From contig NZ_SRXV01000003.1 of the NCBI RefSeq assembly GCF_004793635.1, positions 124,001 to 188,000 on the forward strand: a DNA stretch of 64,000 nucleotides, written 5' to 3'. This DNA comes from Marinicauda pacifica. GTDB lineage: Bacteria > Pseudomonadota > Alphaproteobacteria > Caulobacterales > Maricaulaceae. Under the pieces are notes generated by a model. That model was not told where the DNA came from, did not search any database, and saw only the letters and a program-made list of their open reading frames with translations. The position numbers and the translations under genes were made by a program. This document shows, one piece after another, positions 9,240 to 17,543 of this stretch (position 1 is the stretch's first letter; each line of letters begins with the position of its first letter).

Positions 9240-10316
9240 CTACCGCTTGTAGGGGCGGCGTTCGAACTGGCCGTAAGTCAGGTAATGCTCCCCGGCATCC
9301 ACACCGGCCTCGGCGACATCGGGATGCAACTCCAGATAGAGCTCGGAATTAAAATCGTCGGGAACATCACGATGAATCGTCACCCCGTGGCGCATCCGGT
9401 GGATGAAATCCTTCGGCACGTCGTTGCCCAGATAGCGATTGGGTATCTGCGCGCCGGTCATGATGTTGGTCATGTCGCGCAGGTACATGCGTCCGTATCC
9501 GGGATCGGAATTGAGCGGCGTATAGTAGAGGCAGTCGTCAAAATAATAGTGCGAGACCTGAGACCAGCGGGTGCGGTCCAGATCGAGATGTCGTTCCCCG
9601 CCATGCAGCAGGTTTGACGCCCAGATCAGCGCCTGGCCTTTCCTCGCGTGAAATTGTTCGCGCTCCAGCCCCTGGGCCTCGACCAGCTCGCGCCACATCG
9701 GCTCGTAGGTCTGCTGCCCGGTGGCCAGCCAGTCGTCGGCGAAATGGCCGATATGCTCGTTGGTGAAGATGGGCAGCTTGTGACTGCCGGGATAATAGAC
9801 CAGCGGACCGTTTTCAGAATCGATGTCTTCCAGCGCGACCCAGACTCCGCACATGAAACGCTCGGGGATCGAGGAGAAGTGAACCGCGTCGGTGTGGAAG
9901 TGCTGCTGGGTGCCAACAGGAAAATTCAGCGTCTGGAAAGGCCAGGCCGGTCGACCGTAGAGATATTCCAGCAATTCGAGAATGGCCCGGCTGCCCGCCA
10001 CCCGACGCACGGCAGGATTGTCCTTCCAGGCGTCCTGAATGCGCAGGCTCGCGCCCCGGTCGCGTCCCTCGCGTCGCCAGCCGTCGAAATCGTAGCGCGG
10101 CTCAAGGTCCGATTTGATCTCGTCGGCGAGCGCGTCGAAATCCTCATCGGGGAAATCGATGATCGCATAGCCTTTGTCGCGGAGACTGACCGCCGCCTCG
10201 TACCAGCCGGGTTTGGCCTGCTTCTGGTTGAAGAGACGATCAAAGAACGGCGATTCCACATCGGGCACGCCGGGCAGAGGGTTTTGCCACGACTCGTTGC
10301 TGTTCGCGTCTGCCAC
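9240..10316 (-). CDS. phytanoyl-CoA dioxygenase (PhyH) family oxygenase with WY-repeat tail
   Basis: A 358-residue Fe(II)/2-oxoglutarate oxygenase. The iron ligands are visible as H141-T-D143 and a distal histidine in NLLHGG (H238), followed by R248/R250 for 2-oxoglutarate. The loop near residues 168-178 (ENGPLVYYPGS) is typical of PhyH enzymes. Residues 322-354 form one copy of the WY/HY repeat found three times in the protein at 2789-3589, here with YLELHPDVAEAG and EHYLTYG. It starts at GTG 10316 behind GGGGAGGG and is the first visible gene of the leftward glycan operon. It probably hydroxylates a sugar, lipid or small precursor for the surface glycan; the substrate is unknown. Confidence 0.87.
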   Translation of the reverse strand: MADANSNESWQNPLPGVPDVESPFFDRLFNQKQAKPGWYEAAVSLRDKGYAIIDFPDEDFDALADEIKSDLEPRYDFDGWRREGRDRGASLRIQDAWKDNPAVRRVAGSRAILELLEYLYGRPAWPFQTLNFPVGTQQHFHTDAVHFSSIPERFMCGVWVALEDIDSENGPLVYYPGSHKLPIFTNEHIGHFADDWLATGQQTYEPMWRELVEAQGLEREQFHARKGQALIWASNLLHGGERHLDLDRTRWSQVSHYYFDDCLYYTPLNSDPGYGRMYLRDMTNIMTGAQIPNRYLGNDVPKDFIHRMRHGVTIHRDVPDDFNSELYLELHPDVAEAGVDAGEHYLTYGQFERRPYKR

Positions 10317-10462
10317 GTTATGCCCTCCCCGGCCTGGATTGCTTGCGAGTGTAAAAAAACAGCTTTATCAGAAACCGGCACTCAGGCAATTACGCCCTTC
10401 ACGAGAGGGTGATAGCGAGCGCGATCCGCCGACAAAGCGCGCGCAGGGGACGGACAAGCCTC
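10317..10462. promoter_or_regulatory. divergent promoter region between the two glycan operons
   Basis: A 146-nt gap separates the leftward (dioxygenase) and rightward (GT-C) operons, so both promoters should lie here. It contains an A-run near 10353-10359 in an AT-richer patch (GTGTAAAAAAACAGC). TTGCGA followed by TTTATC on the plus strand and TACACT on the minus strand are weak core-promoter candidates. No convincing consensus pair or operator was found. Confidence 0.4.
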
Positions 10463-12079
10463 ATGTCGAACCGCCGCGAGCGCCAGCGAAGCCCTCTCAG
10501 GACGGTGCATGCGGGCGTGCTTACGCCTGCTTTCATCATCTGCCTCTCCTTCGCGCTCTATGCCGGGCTCCTGGCAGCAACCTTCGATTGGGAGCTGCTC
10601 GATCACCACCTCTTCCGGCAGGCGCAGACGGCAACCGCGATCCGCGAGCTGATGCGCGACGGCCCGTGGCTGGCCTATCGCATCCCGGTCCTGGGTCCGC
10701 CGTGGACGGTGCCGTTCGAGTTTCCCCTCTATCAGATCATATCTGCCAAGATCGCCGGCCTGCTCGAGCTTGAAGCGCGCCATGGCGGGCGAATGGTCGC
10801 GGCGGTGAGCGGAGCGCTCTGCGTCGCGGCGCTGGCCCGGCTGGCCTACCTTCTGAGCGCCACGCGGCTTCAGATCGTCACCATCTCGCTCGTCTTCGGG
10901 CTCTCGCCGATGATGATCTACTGGTCGAACGCGGTGATGATCGAGACCTTTGCGCTGGCAGCTTCCCTCGTGATGACGGTCTGCGCCTGCGAATATCTCT
11001 ACCGCGACCGCGTCTGGGCCCTCGCCGGAGGCACCCTGGCAGCCATCTGCGCGGCGCTCGCCAAATCCACGACGTTCGGGCTTTACCTTCTCTTCGTCTT
11101 CGCGTTGTTCTCCATCGAATTCCTGCGCGTGGCCTGGTTCGGTTTTGCGTTTCGGCGCAGTGCCATCAAGGGACTGGCGGAGCACTTCTTCCAGCGCGTC
11201 CTGGCCGGCGTATTCCTGCTCGGCCCAGCCCTGCTGATCGGCTACGCCTATGTCGATTTTGCCGACCGCGTGAAAACGCAGTCCGTGCTAACGGGCTGGC
11301 TGACGTCGGCCAATCTGTCGCAATGGAATTTCGGCGGGTCGAGGCTGGAGAGCCTGCGTCCGATTGTTCACGATTTCTATGCCGGCCAGCCCCCCGTGCT
11401 CGTCGAGGCACTTGGAGTTCTGGGACCGGTTCTTCTCGCCCTGGCCGCCATGGGCCTGCTTGCCGCGGGGCCGCGCTACTGGCTGCGCGCCGGCGGGCTC
11501 GGCCTCGGATTCTTAAGCGGGCCACTCATTTTCGCCAATCTTTACATGGTTCATAACTACTACTGGGTTGCCGTGCTGCCTTTCGGAGCCGCCTTCATCG
11601 CGCTGGGACTGGAACGGCTCATCGCCCTGGTCGCGCGCCTGGCGCGGCGCGCCGGCCTGCCGGTCGGCCGGCGCCGCCATGGCGTCCTGTTTGCCGTCTT
11701 CGCGCTGGCCTTTGCCGGCAGCTCTGCCATCACGATGAAGACATTTTTCCTCGACCCGCCGACGGAATATCGCGCGGGCCTTATGGGGGCGGCAGAAGCG
11801 GTGCGGGCGCACACCGAACCGGACGATATCGTCCACGCGTTCGGCCTGACCTGGAGCCCGGCCCTGCAATACTTCATGGACCGCCGCGCCGTGATGGGCA
11901 CCCACGCGGGCGACCTCACCATCACCTACGCGCTGGAGCAGGGTCTCGAGCCGGTTGCGCTGGTGCTGTGTGAATCGCAAAAGTCAAAGCTGGACGAGTA
12001 CACGGCGACACCGTTATTCGCTGGGTCGTGGCAGCTCGTTGCCGAGAACCCGCTTTGCCAGACCTATGTCAGGGGATAG
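10463..12079 (+). CDS. GT-C/ArnT-like integral membrane glycosyltransferase
   Basis: 538 residues from ATG 10463 (AGGGGA 12 nt upstream); GTG 10409 would add 18 basic residues. About eleven transmembrane helices. The first periplasmic loop has FDWELLDHHLFRQAQT, which resembles the acidic catalytic loop of GT39/GT83 (PMT/ArnT) enzymes, and PWTVPFEFPLYQ follows as the second loop motif. A small C-terminal soluble domain (about residues 440-538) follows the helices. These enzymes use polyprenyl-phosphate sugars on the periplasmic side. It heads the operon that makes decaprenyl-phosphoryl-arabinose, so an arabinosyltransferase role is attractive but unproven. Confidence 0.72.
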   Translation: MSNRRERQRSPLRTVHAGVLTPAFIICLSFALYAGLLAATFDWELLDHHLFRQAQTATAIRELMRDGPWLAYRIPVLGPPWTVPFEFPLYQIISAKIAGLLELEARHGGRMVAAVSGALCVAALARLAYLLSATRLQIVTISLVFGLSPMMIYWSNAVMIETFALAASLVMTVCACEYLYRDRVWALAGGTLAAICAALAKSTTFGLYLLFVFALFSIEFLRVAWFGFAFRRSAIKGLAEHFFQRVLAGVFLLGPALLIGYAYVDFADRVKTQSVLTGWLTSANLSQWNFGGSRLESLRPIVHDFYAGQPPVLVEALGVLGPVLLALAAMGLLAAGPRYWLRAGGLGLGFLSGPLIFANLYMVHNYYWVAVLPFGAAFIALGLERLIALVARLARRAGLPVGRRRHGVLFAVFALAFAGSSAITMKTFFLDPPTEYRAGLMGAAEAVRAHTEPDDIVHAFGLTWSPALQYFMDRRAVMGTHAGDLTITYALEQGLEPVALVLCESQKSKLDEYTATPLFAGSWQLVAENPLCQTYVRG

Positions 12080-12082
12080 TCC

Positions 12083-13012
12083 GTGGAACGCGTCTTCATC
12101 ACCGGGGCTGCAGGCCTTGTCGGCCAGAACCTGATCGCGTCGTTGAAAAATGACGACGCCTACCAGATCGTCGCGGCCGACAAGCACACGGAAAATCTCA
12201 AAGTGCTGCGGGAGCTGCATCCTGAGGTAGAGGTCATCGAGGCCGATCTTGCCGAGGAAGGCCCGTGGCAGGCCCGCCTCGGCGAATGCGAGCATGCGAT
12301 CTTCCTACATGCCCAGATCGGCGGCCTGGACGAGAGCGAATTCGTCCGCAACAACCTGACCGCCACCGAGCTCTGCCTGGACGCGATGAAGCGCGGACGC
12401 ACGCGCTATCTGGTCCATGTCTCGTCATCCGTGGTCAATTCCATGGCCGACGACTTCTACACGCGCTCCAAGACCCGCCAGGAAGAGATCGTCGAGCAGT
12501 CCGGATTCACGCATGTCACCCTGCGCCCGACCTTGATGTTCGGCTGGTTCGACCGCAAGCATCTCGGCTGGCTGAAGCGCTTCATGGAGCGCGCGCCCGT
12601 ATTCCCGATCCCCGGCGATGGCCGTTATCTGCGCCAGCCGCTGTATGGCGGCGACTTTTCCGCCATCATCGCGGCATGCCTGCGCCAGGAAATCGAGGGG
12701 TGCTACAACATCTCGGGCCGTGAGCGGATCGACTATATCGATCTGATCGCGCGCATCCGGTCAGTGACGGGCGCGAAGACGCCGATCGTCAAGATCCCGT
12801 ACTGGGCCTTCGATGTCATGTTGCGGACCTACGCGGTGTTTGATCGCAATCCGCCCTTCACCACCCATCAGCTCAAGGCGCTGGTCACCCCGGATGTGTT
12901 CGAGGTCATCGACTGGCCGGAAATTTTCGGCGTGCGCGCGACCCCGCTCGACGAAGCGCTTGAAGAGACGTTCTGTCACCCCGAATACTCGCAAATCTCG
13001 CTGGAATTCTAG
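12083..13012 (+). CDS. NAD-dependent epimerase/dehydratase (extended SDR)
   Basis: 309 residues. The Rossmann glycine motif is GAAGLVG (residues 8-14), and the catalytic triad is visible as the serines near 114-116, Y126 and K130 (YTRSK). It is slightly shorter than typical 320-340 residue nucleotide-sugar epimerases. The start is GTG 12083, 3 nt after the preceding stop, with AGGGGA upstream. It probably alters a nucleotide sugar or lipid-linked sugar for the same glycan, together with the flavin oxidoreductase downstream. The substrate cannot be deduced. Confidence 0.85.
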   Translation: MERVFITGAAGLVGQNLIASLKNDDAYQIVAADKHTENLKVLRELHPEVEVIEADLAEEGPWQARLGECEHAIFLHAQIGGLDESEFVRNNLTATELCLDAMKRGRTRYLVHVSSSVVNSMADDFYTRSKTRQEEIVEQSGFTHVTLRPTLMFGWFDRKHLGWLKRFMERAPVFPIPGDGRYLRQPLYGGDFSAIIAACLRQEIEGCYNISGRERIDYIDLIARIRSVTGAKTPIVKIPYWAFDVMLRTYAVFDRNPPFTTHQLKALVTPDVFEVIDWPEIFGVRATPLDEALEETFCHPEYSQISLEF

Positions 13013-13020
13013 ATCCCCCC

Positions 13021-14358
13021 ATGGCCGATACCGCGCAATCCCCCTCGCAGAAGCTGATCGTTCTCGGCGCTGGCCCCATGGGTCTCGCCGCCGCCTACGA
13101 GGCCTTGAAGGCAGGCTATGACGTCGACGTCATCGAAGCTGACGACCGGCCGGGCGGCATGGCGGCCCACTTCGACTTCGACGGCCTGTCGATCGAGCGC
13201 TTCTATCATTTCTGCTGCCTGTCGGACACCGACACGCTGGCCCTGCTTGAAGAGCTGGGGATGCCGGATGCGATGAAATGGGTCAGCACCAAGATGGGCT
13301 ATTATCTCGACGGCCATCTGATCCGCTGGGGCGATCCGGTCTCCCTGCTTCAGGCGCCGGGCATCGATATCGTGACCAAGGTGCGGTACGGGCTGCAGAT
13401 GTTCCTGTCGACCAAGCGCAGCGACTGGGAACGCCTGGACAAGATCAGCGCCAAGGACTGGTTCATCGGCTGGTCCGGCCAGAAGGCCTATGACCGGCTC
13501 TGGCGCCGGCTGCTGGAACTGAAATTCTACCAGTTCGCCGACGATATTTCGGCCGCCTGGATCTGGCAGCGGATCAAGCGGCTCGGCAACTCGCGCAAAT
13601 CTCTGTTCGAGGAGCGGCTCGGCTATATCGAGGGCGGGTCGCAAACGCTGATGAATGCGCTGGCTGAGGCAATCACCAAGCGCGGCGGCCGCATTCATTA
13701 CAAGGACCGCGCGACGCATTTGCGCATCGAGGACATGAGGGTGACGGGCGTGGAAACCGCCTCCGGCGCCCACTTCGAGGCGGAGCACGTCATCTCCACC
13801 ATCCCTACACCCTATGTCCCGGACCTGTTCGACGAGGCGCATGCCCAGCTGCGCGCGCCGTACGAAAAGATCAAGAATATCGGCGTGGTCTGCGTGCTGC
13901 ACAAGTTGACCCGTCCGATTACGGACAATTTCTGGGTCAATATCAGCGATACGCGGATCGATATTCCCGGCTTCGTTGAATTCTCCAACCTCCGCCCGAC
14001 CGACGGTCACGTCGTCTACGTGCCCTACTACATGCCCCAGACCCACGAGAAGTTCACGCGCGACGACGAGAGTTTCGTGGACGAGAGCTTCGGCTATCTG
14101 AAGACGGTCGATCCCTCGCTGAAGCGCGAAGACCTGCTCGCCTCCCATGTGGGGCGGCTGCGGTATGCCCAGCCCGTGTGCGAAACCGGATTCGCCGAAA
14201 TGATCCCCGACCCGGTCACGCCGGTCAAAGGCCTGCAGATCGCCGACACCTGCTTCTACTATCCCGAAGACCGGGGCGTGTCGGAGAGTATCCGTTACGC
14301 CCGGCGGCTGGTCAGCCAGATCGGCGATGCCCGCCAGGACGAGCACGATGTCGCGTGA
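13021..14358 (+). CDS. FAD-dependent oxidoreductase, amine oxidase/UDP-galactopyranose mutase-like fold
   Basis: 445 residues. The dinucleotide fold is GAGPMG (residues 16-21) with an acidic end of strand 2 (VIEADDRPGG) binding the FAD ribose. The rest follows the protoporphyrinogen-oxidase/amine-oxidase architecture, with a second FAD contact near the C-terminus (GLQIADTCFYYP). Relatives in glycan clusters are annotated as NAD(P)/FAD-dependent oxidoreductases of unknown substrate. It lies 8 nt after the epimerase and overlaps the GtrA gene, so it is in the same operon. It may rearrange or oxidise a sugar, possibly ring contraction by analogy with galactopyranose mutase (inference). Confidence 0.85.
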   Translation: MADTAQSPSQKLIVLGAGPMGLAAAYEALKAGYDVDVIEADDRPGGMAAHFDFDGLSIERFYHFCCLSDTDTLALLEELGMPDAMKWVSTKMGYYLDGHLIRWGDPVSLLQAPGIDIVTKVRYGLQMFLSTKRSDWERLDKISAKDWFIGWSGQKAYDRLWRRLLELKFYQFADDISAAWIWQRIKRLGNSRKSLFEERLGYIEGGSQTLMNALAEAITKRGGRIHYKDRATHLRIEDMRVTGVETASGAHFEAEHVISTIPTPYVPDLFDEAHAQLRAPYEKIKNIGVVCVLHKLTRPITDNFWVNISDTRIDIPGFVEFSNLRPTDGHVVYVPYYMPQTHEKFTRDDESFVDESFGYLKTVDPSLKREDLLASHVGRLRYAQPVCETGFAEMIPDPVTPVKGLQIADTCFYYPEDRGVSESIRYARRLVSQIGDARQDEHDVA

Positions 14359-14785
14359 ATTCATCACCTTCGTGGTGGCCGGCGCGATCGCGGCGGCCAT
14401 TAACTGGCTCTCGAACGTGCTCTTGCTGTTCGTCATGCCGCTCGAATGGTCAGTGGTCGTCGCATACCTGATCGGCATGACCACCGCCTACACGCTGAAC
14501 CGCATTTTCGTGTTCAAGCTGTCCGGGCGGCAGGTGCATGAGGAATACGTCCGCTTTGCCATCGTCAACGTCATCGCGCTGGCCCAGGTCTGGCTCGTTA
14601 CGATGGGGCTTGCCCGGCTGCTGCTTCCCGCCATCGGGTGGACCTTCTACCCGGCCGAGCTGGCGCACGCGGTCGGCGTCGCCTCCCCGATCGTGACCAG
14701 CTATCTCGGGCATCGTTATTTCACCTTCGCCCCGAAGCCGGTCCTCGAACCGCTCGATCCGCCCCAGCAGGACGACCAGCCGTGA
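14348..14785 (+). CDS. GtrA family membrane protein
   Basis: 145 residues with four transmembrane helices and the N-terminal signature REFITFVVAGAIAAAINW of the GtrA family, then TAYTLNRIFVF after helix 2 and SYLGHRYFTF at the end. GtrA proteins are linked to movement or handling of polyprenyl-phosphate sugars. The mycobacterial GtrA-family protein Rv3789 sits beside dprE1-dprE2 and has been proposed to act in arabinan synthesis. The same neighbourhood here suggests handling of decaprenyl-phosphoryl-arabinose. The ATG at 14348 overlaps the upstream gene by 11 nt; its TGA overlaps the next GTG start by 4 nt. Confidence 0.92.
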   Translation: MSREFITFVVAGAIAAAINWLSNVLLLFVMPLEWSVVVAYLIGMTTAYTLNRIFVFKLSGRQVHEEYVRFAIVNVIALAQVWLVTMGLARLLLPAIGWTFYPAELAHAVGVASPIVTSYLGHRYFTFAPKPVLEPLDPPQQDDQP

Positions 14786-16206
14786 CGACCCATCTGCCCC
14801 TTATTGTCGATCTGGACGGTACGCTGCTTCGCACCGATACGCTGGTGGAGAACTTTGCCGCAGCGATCTTCGCCCGCCCTGCCCGCACCGCAGTCTGCTG
14901 CCTGCGCCTGTATGAAGGGCGGCCGGCCTTCAAGCGGCGCCTGGCTGCGGATGTGGAGCTGGACATCGAAGCGCTGCCTGTGCGCGAGGACCTTCTCGAA
15001 TTTCTCCAACACCAGCGGCAGACGGGCCGGCAGGTCCATCTCGTCACGGCCACCGACCAGCGCATCGCCGACCGGATCGCGGCCCATTTCGACGTCTTCG
15101 ACAGCGCAACCGGGACGTCAACCGAGGTCAATCTGAAAGGCGCGAACAAGCAGGCCTATCTGCGCGAGCGCTTTCCCGAAGGCTATGTCTATGCCGGCGA
15201 CAGCCGGGCCGACCTGAAAGTCTGGCAGGACGCCGACGCGATCATCCTGGCCGGCGCCTCGCCCGGCACCACGCGCGCCGCCGGCCGGCTCGGCAAGCCG
15301 GTCGAGCGAAGCTTCGAAAACGAGGCACTCACCACGCGGGTCTGGCGCAAGGCGCTCCGCTTGCACCAATGGGCCAAGAACCTTCTGGTCTTTGCGCCCC
15401 TGCTTCTCAGCGGCCTGTATTACGACCCCGCCGCAATCCTCGCGGCGATAACGGCATTCTTTGCCCTCGGCCTGGTCGCTTCGGGCACCTACCTGCTCAA
15501 CGATCTGGCCGATCTGCCTGCAGACAGGCGGCATCGGTCCAAGCGCCTCCGGCCGATGGCGACCGGCGCCCTGCCGGTCTGGATCGGAATGATCGCAGCC
15601 CCCGCGCTCATCCTCGCCGGTCTTCTGCTGGGGCTCTTTGTCAATCTCGCGCTTGTCGTCGCGCTCGCTGCCTATCTGGCGACGACGCTGAGCTATTCTT
15701 TCGGGCTGAAGCGCAAACCGGTCGTCGACGTGATGATCCTGGCGGCGCTGTTCACGCTACGCCTCCTGATCGGCGTCGCCGCCATCGGCGCAGCGGTGTC
15801 GTTCTGGCTGCTCAGCTTCTCGATGTTCTTCTTCCTCTCGCTGTCCATGGCCAAGCGCCATGTCGAGATTGCCGCCGCCGAACCGGGCACGCGGCTGAAC
15901 GGCCGGGGCTACACCGCGGAGGACGGTCCGTTCTCGCTCGGCGTGGGCCTGTCTTCCGGCATGGCCGCCATTGTCATCCTGTGCCTCTACGTGACCGAGG
16001 ATGCGATGCCGGTATTGCGTTACTCCGAACCCGGGTTTCTCTGGGTGGTCCCGGTCGTGATTGGCTCCTGGGTATTGCGCATCTGGTTGCTCGCCCATCG
16101 CGGGGAGCTCGACGACGATCCGGTGGCCTTTGCGGTCGGCGACAGGATCAGCCTGGCACTTGGCGTCGTCCTGGCGGTCGCGTTCGCCGCGGCGAGCTTC
16201 CTGTGA
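14782..16206 (+). CDS. HAD phosphatase-UbiA prenyltransferase fusion (decaprenyl-phosphate phosphoribosyltransferase-like)
   Basis: 474 residues from GTG 14782 (GTGA overlap with gtrA). Residues about 5-180 are a HAD hydrolase: D10-L-D12-G-T, VTATD as motif II, a lysine in NLKGANK, and GDSRAD (D140, D144) as motif IV. Residues about 195-474 are a polytopic UbiA domain with the polyprenyl-pyrophosphate/Mg motif N240-D241-xx-D244-xxx-D248 and the later LKRKPVVDV motif. The UbiA half resembles mycobacterial Rv3806c, which joins decaprenyl phosphate and PRPP to give decaprenylphosphoryl-5-phosphoribose. The fused HAD domain is well placed to remove the 5-phosphate before DprE1/DprE2 act (inference). 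Confidence 0.9.
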   Translation: MTTHLPLIVDLDGTLLRTDTLVENFAAAIFARPARTAVCCLRLYEGRPAFKRRLAADVELDIEALPVREDLLEFLQHQRQTGRQVHLVTATDQRIADRIAAHFDVFDSATGTSTEVNLKGANKQAYLRERFPEGYVYAGDSRADLKVWQDADAIILAGASPGTTRAAGRLGKPVERSFENEALTTRVWRKALRLHQWAKNLLVFAPLLLSGLYYDPAAILAAITAFFALGLVASGTYLLNDLADLPADRRHRSKRLRPMATGALPVWIGMIAAPALILAGLLLGLFVNLALVVALAAYLATTLSYSFGLKRKPVVDVMILAALFTLRLLIGVAAIGAAVSFWLLSFSMFFFLSLSMAKRHVEIAAAEPGTRLNGRGYTAEDGPFSLGVGLSSGMAAIVILCLYVTEDAMPVLRYSEPGFLWVVPVVIGSWVLRIWLLAHRGELDDDPVAFAVGDRISLALGVVLAVAFAAASFL

Positions 16207-17543
16207 CCGACCCATTCCGCACCGAGACCGGGCACAAGTCCTGGGGCCGGGTGGTGGAGGGCGAGCACCAGGTCGCGCGTCCACGCCGGACGGGAGCGGT
16301 GCGCGATCTCCTGCACCAGGCCGGGGACCGCGGGCTCACCGCCCTCGCTTATGGTCTCGGACGGTCCTACGGCGACAGCAATCTCAATCCCGGCGGCGCA
16401 TTGATCGAGACGCGCGGCCTGGACCGCTTCATTGCGCTCGACGTGGAGGCCCGCGTCCTTCGCGCCGAGGCCGGGGTGAGCTTTGACGACATCCTGCGCG
16501 CCATCGTGCCCCACGGGCTTTTCCTGCCGACGGTTCCCGGCACGCGCTATGTCACGCTCGGCGGCGCCATCGCCAACGATGTGCACGGCAAGAACCATCA
16601 TTCGGCGGGCAGTTTCGGTCGCCATGTACGCTCGATCCGCCTGGAGCGGTCCGATCGCGGCATTCAAGACGTCACGCGCGAGACCGACCCCGAGCTGTTT
16701 GCCGCGACAATCGGCGGACTTGGCCTGACAGGGATTATTCTCGAAGCGGAAATCGACCTCGTGCCCATCGCCTCCGCCTTCATAGATCAGCGCACCGAAG
16801 CGCTGACCGGCGTCGACCATTTCTTCGACATTGCCGAGACGCGCGCGCAAGAGCACGAGCACACGGTGGCCTGGATCGACTGCACCGCAAGCGGCGACCG
16901 GCTCGGACAGGGCGTCCTGTCCTGCGGCGACTGGGCGGACGAGGGCGCGCTGACGCCGCATCCGGCCAAGGCCGGCCCGGCCCTGCCGGTCGACCTGCCC
17001 GGCTTCGCGCTCAACCCGCTCACGCTCAAGACCTTCAATCTCGCCTACCGCAAACGCCAGCTGATGAAGCCCGCGCGCGCGCGTATTCATTATTCCGGCT
17101 TCTTCCATCCGCTGGACTCGGTCCGGGACTGGAACCGGCTCTATGGCGCGCGGGGCTTCTACCAGTACCAGTCCGTCATCGGATTCGAGACCGCGCGCGA
17201 GGCAACGCGCGCCATGCTGACGCGTATCGCCGCGTCCGGGCTCGGGTCCTTCCTGGCTGTCCTCAAGACCTTCGGCGAATACGCGCCCGAAGGTGTGCTG
17301 TCTTTCCCGAAGCAGGGCGCGACGCTTGCGCTCGACTTTGCCAATACCGGCGAGCACACCCTCTCCCTCATGGCCGATCTGGACCGCATCGTGGCCGAGG
17401 CCGGCGGGCGTCTCTATCCGGCCAAGGACGGGCGCATGTCCGCCGGCATGTTCAAGGCCGGCTATCCGGACTGGACGCGCGTGGAAGCCATGCGCGACCC
17501 TCTTCTTTCCTCTCAATTCTGGCGCCGGGTGACCGATGACTGA
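16203..17543 (+). CDS. dprE1: decaprenylphosphoryl-beta-D-ribose 2'-oxidase DprE1
   Basis: 446 residues from GTG 16203 (GTGA overlap with the UbiA gene). The FAD-binding region has GLGRSYGD (residues 51-58) and VPGTR...GGAIANDVHGKNHHSAGSFG (residues 111-139), essentially the mycobacterial DprE1 signature with its FAD-linked histidine region. K408 in YPAKDGR matches the catalytic Lys418 of the M. tuberculosis enzyme, and A376 lies where that enzyme has Cys387. DprE1 oxidises the 2'-OH of decaprenylphosphoryl-ribose to a keto intermediate. It overlaps dprE2 by 8 nt, consistent with coupled production of the two-enzyme epimerase. Confidence 0.94.
   Translation: MTDPFRTETGHKSWGRVVEGEHQVARPRRTGAVRDLLHQAGDRGLTALAYGLGRSYGDSNLNPGGALIETRGLDRFIALDVEARVLRAEAGVSFDDILRAIVPHGLFLPTVPGTRYVTLGGAIANDVHGKNHHSAGSFGRHVRSIRLERSDRGIQDVTRETDPELFAATIGGLGLTGIILEAEIDLVPIASAFIDQRTEALTGVDHFFDIAETRAQEHEHTVAWIDCTASGDRLGQGVLSCGDWADEGALTPHPAKAGPALPVDLPGFALNPLTLKTFNLAYRKRQLMKPARARIHYSGFFHPLDSVRDWNRLYGARGFYQYQSVIGFETAREATRAMLTRIAASGLGSFLAVLKTFGEYAPEGVLSFPKQGATLALDFANTGEHTLSLMADLDRIVAEAGGRLYPAKDGRMSAGMFKAGYPDWTRVEAMRDPLLSSQFWRRVTDD

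Noticed and set aside
13009..14484. 491-residue minus-strand frame opposite the flavin oxidoreductase
   Set aside because: The plus-strand gene has a clear FAD-binding fold and operon overlaps; the antisense frame is a GC-driven shadow.
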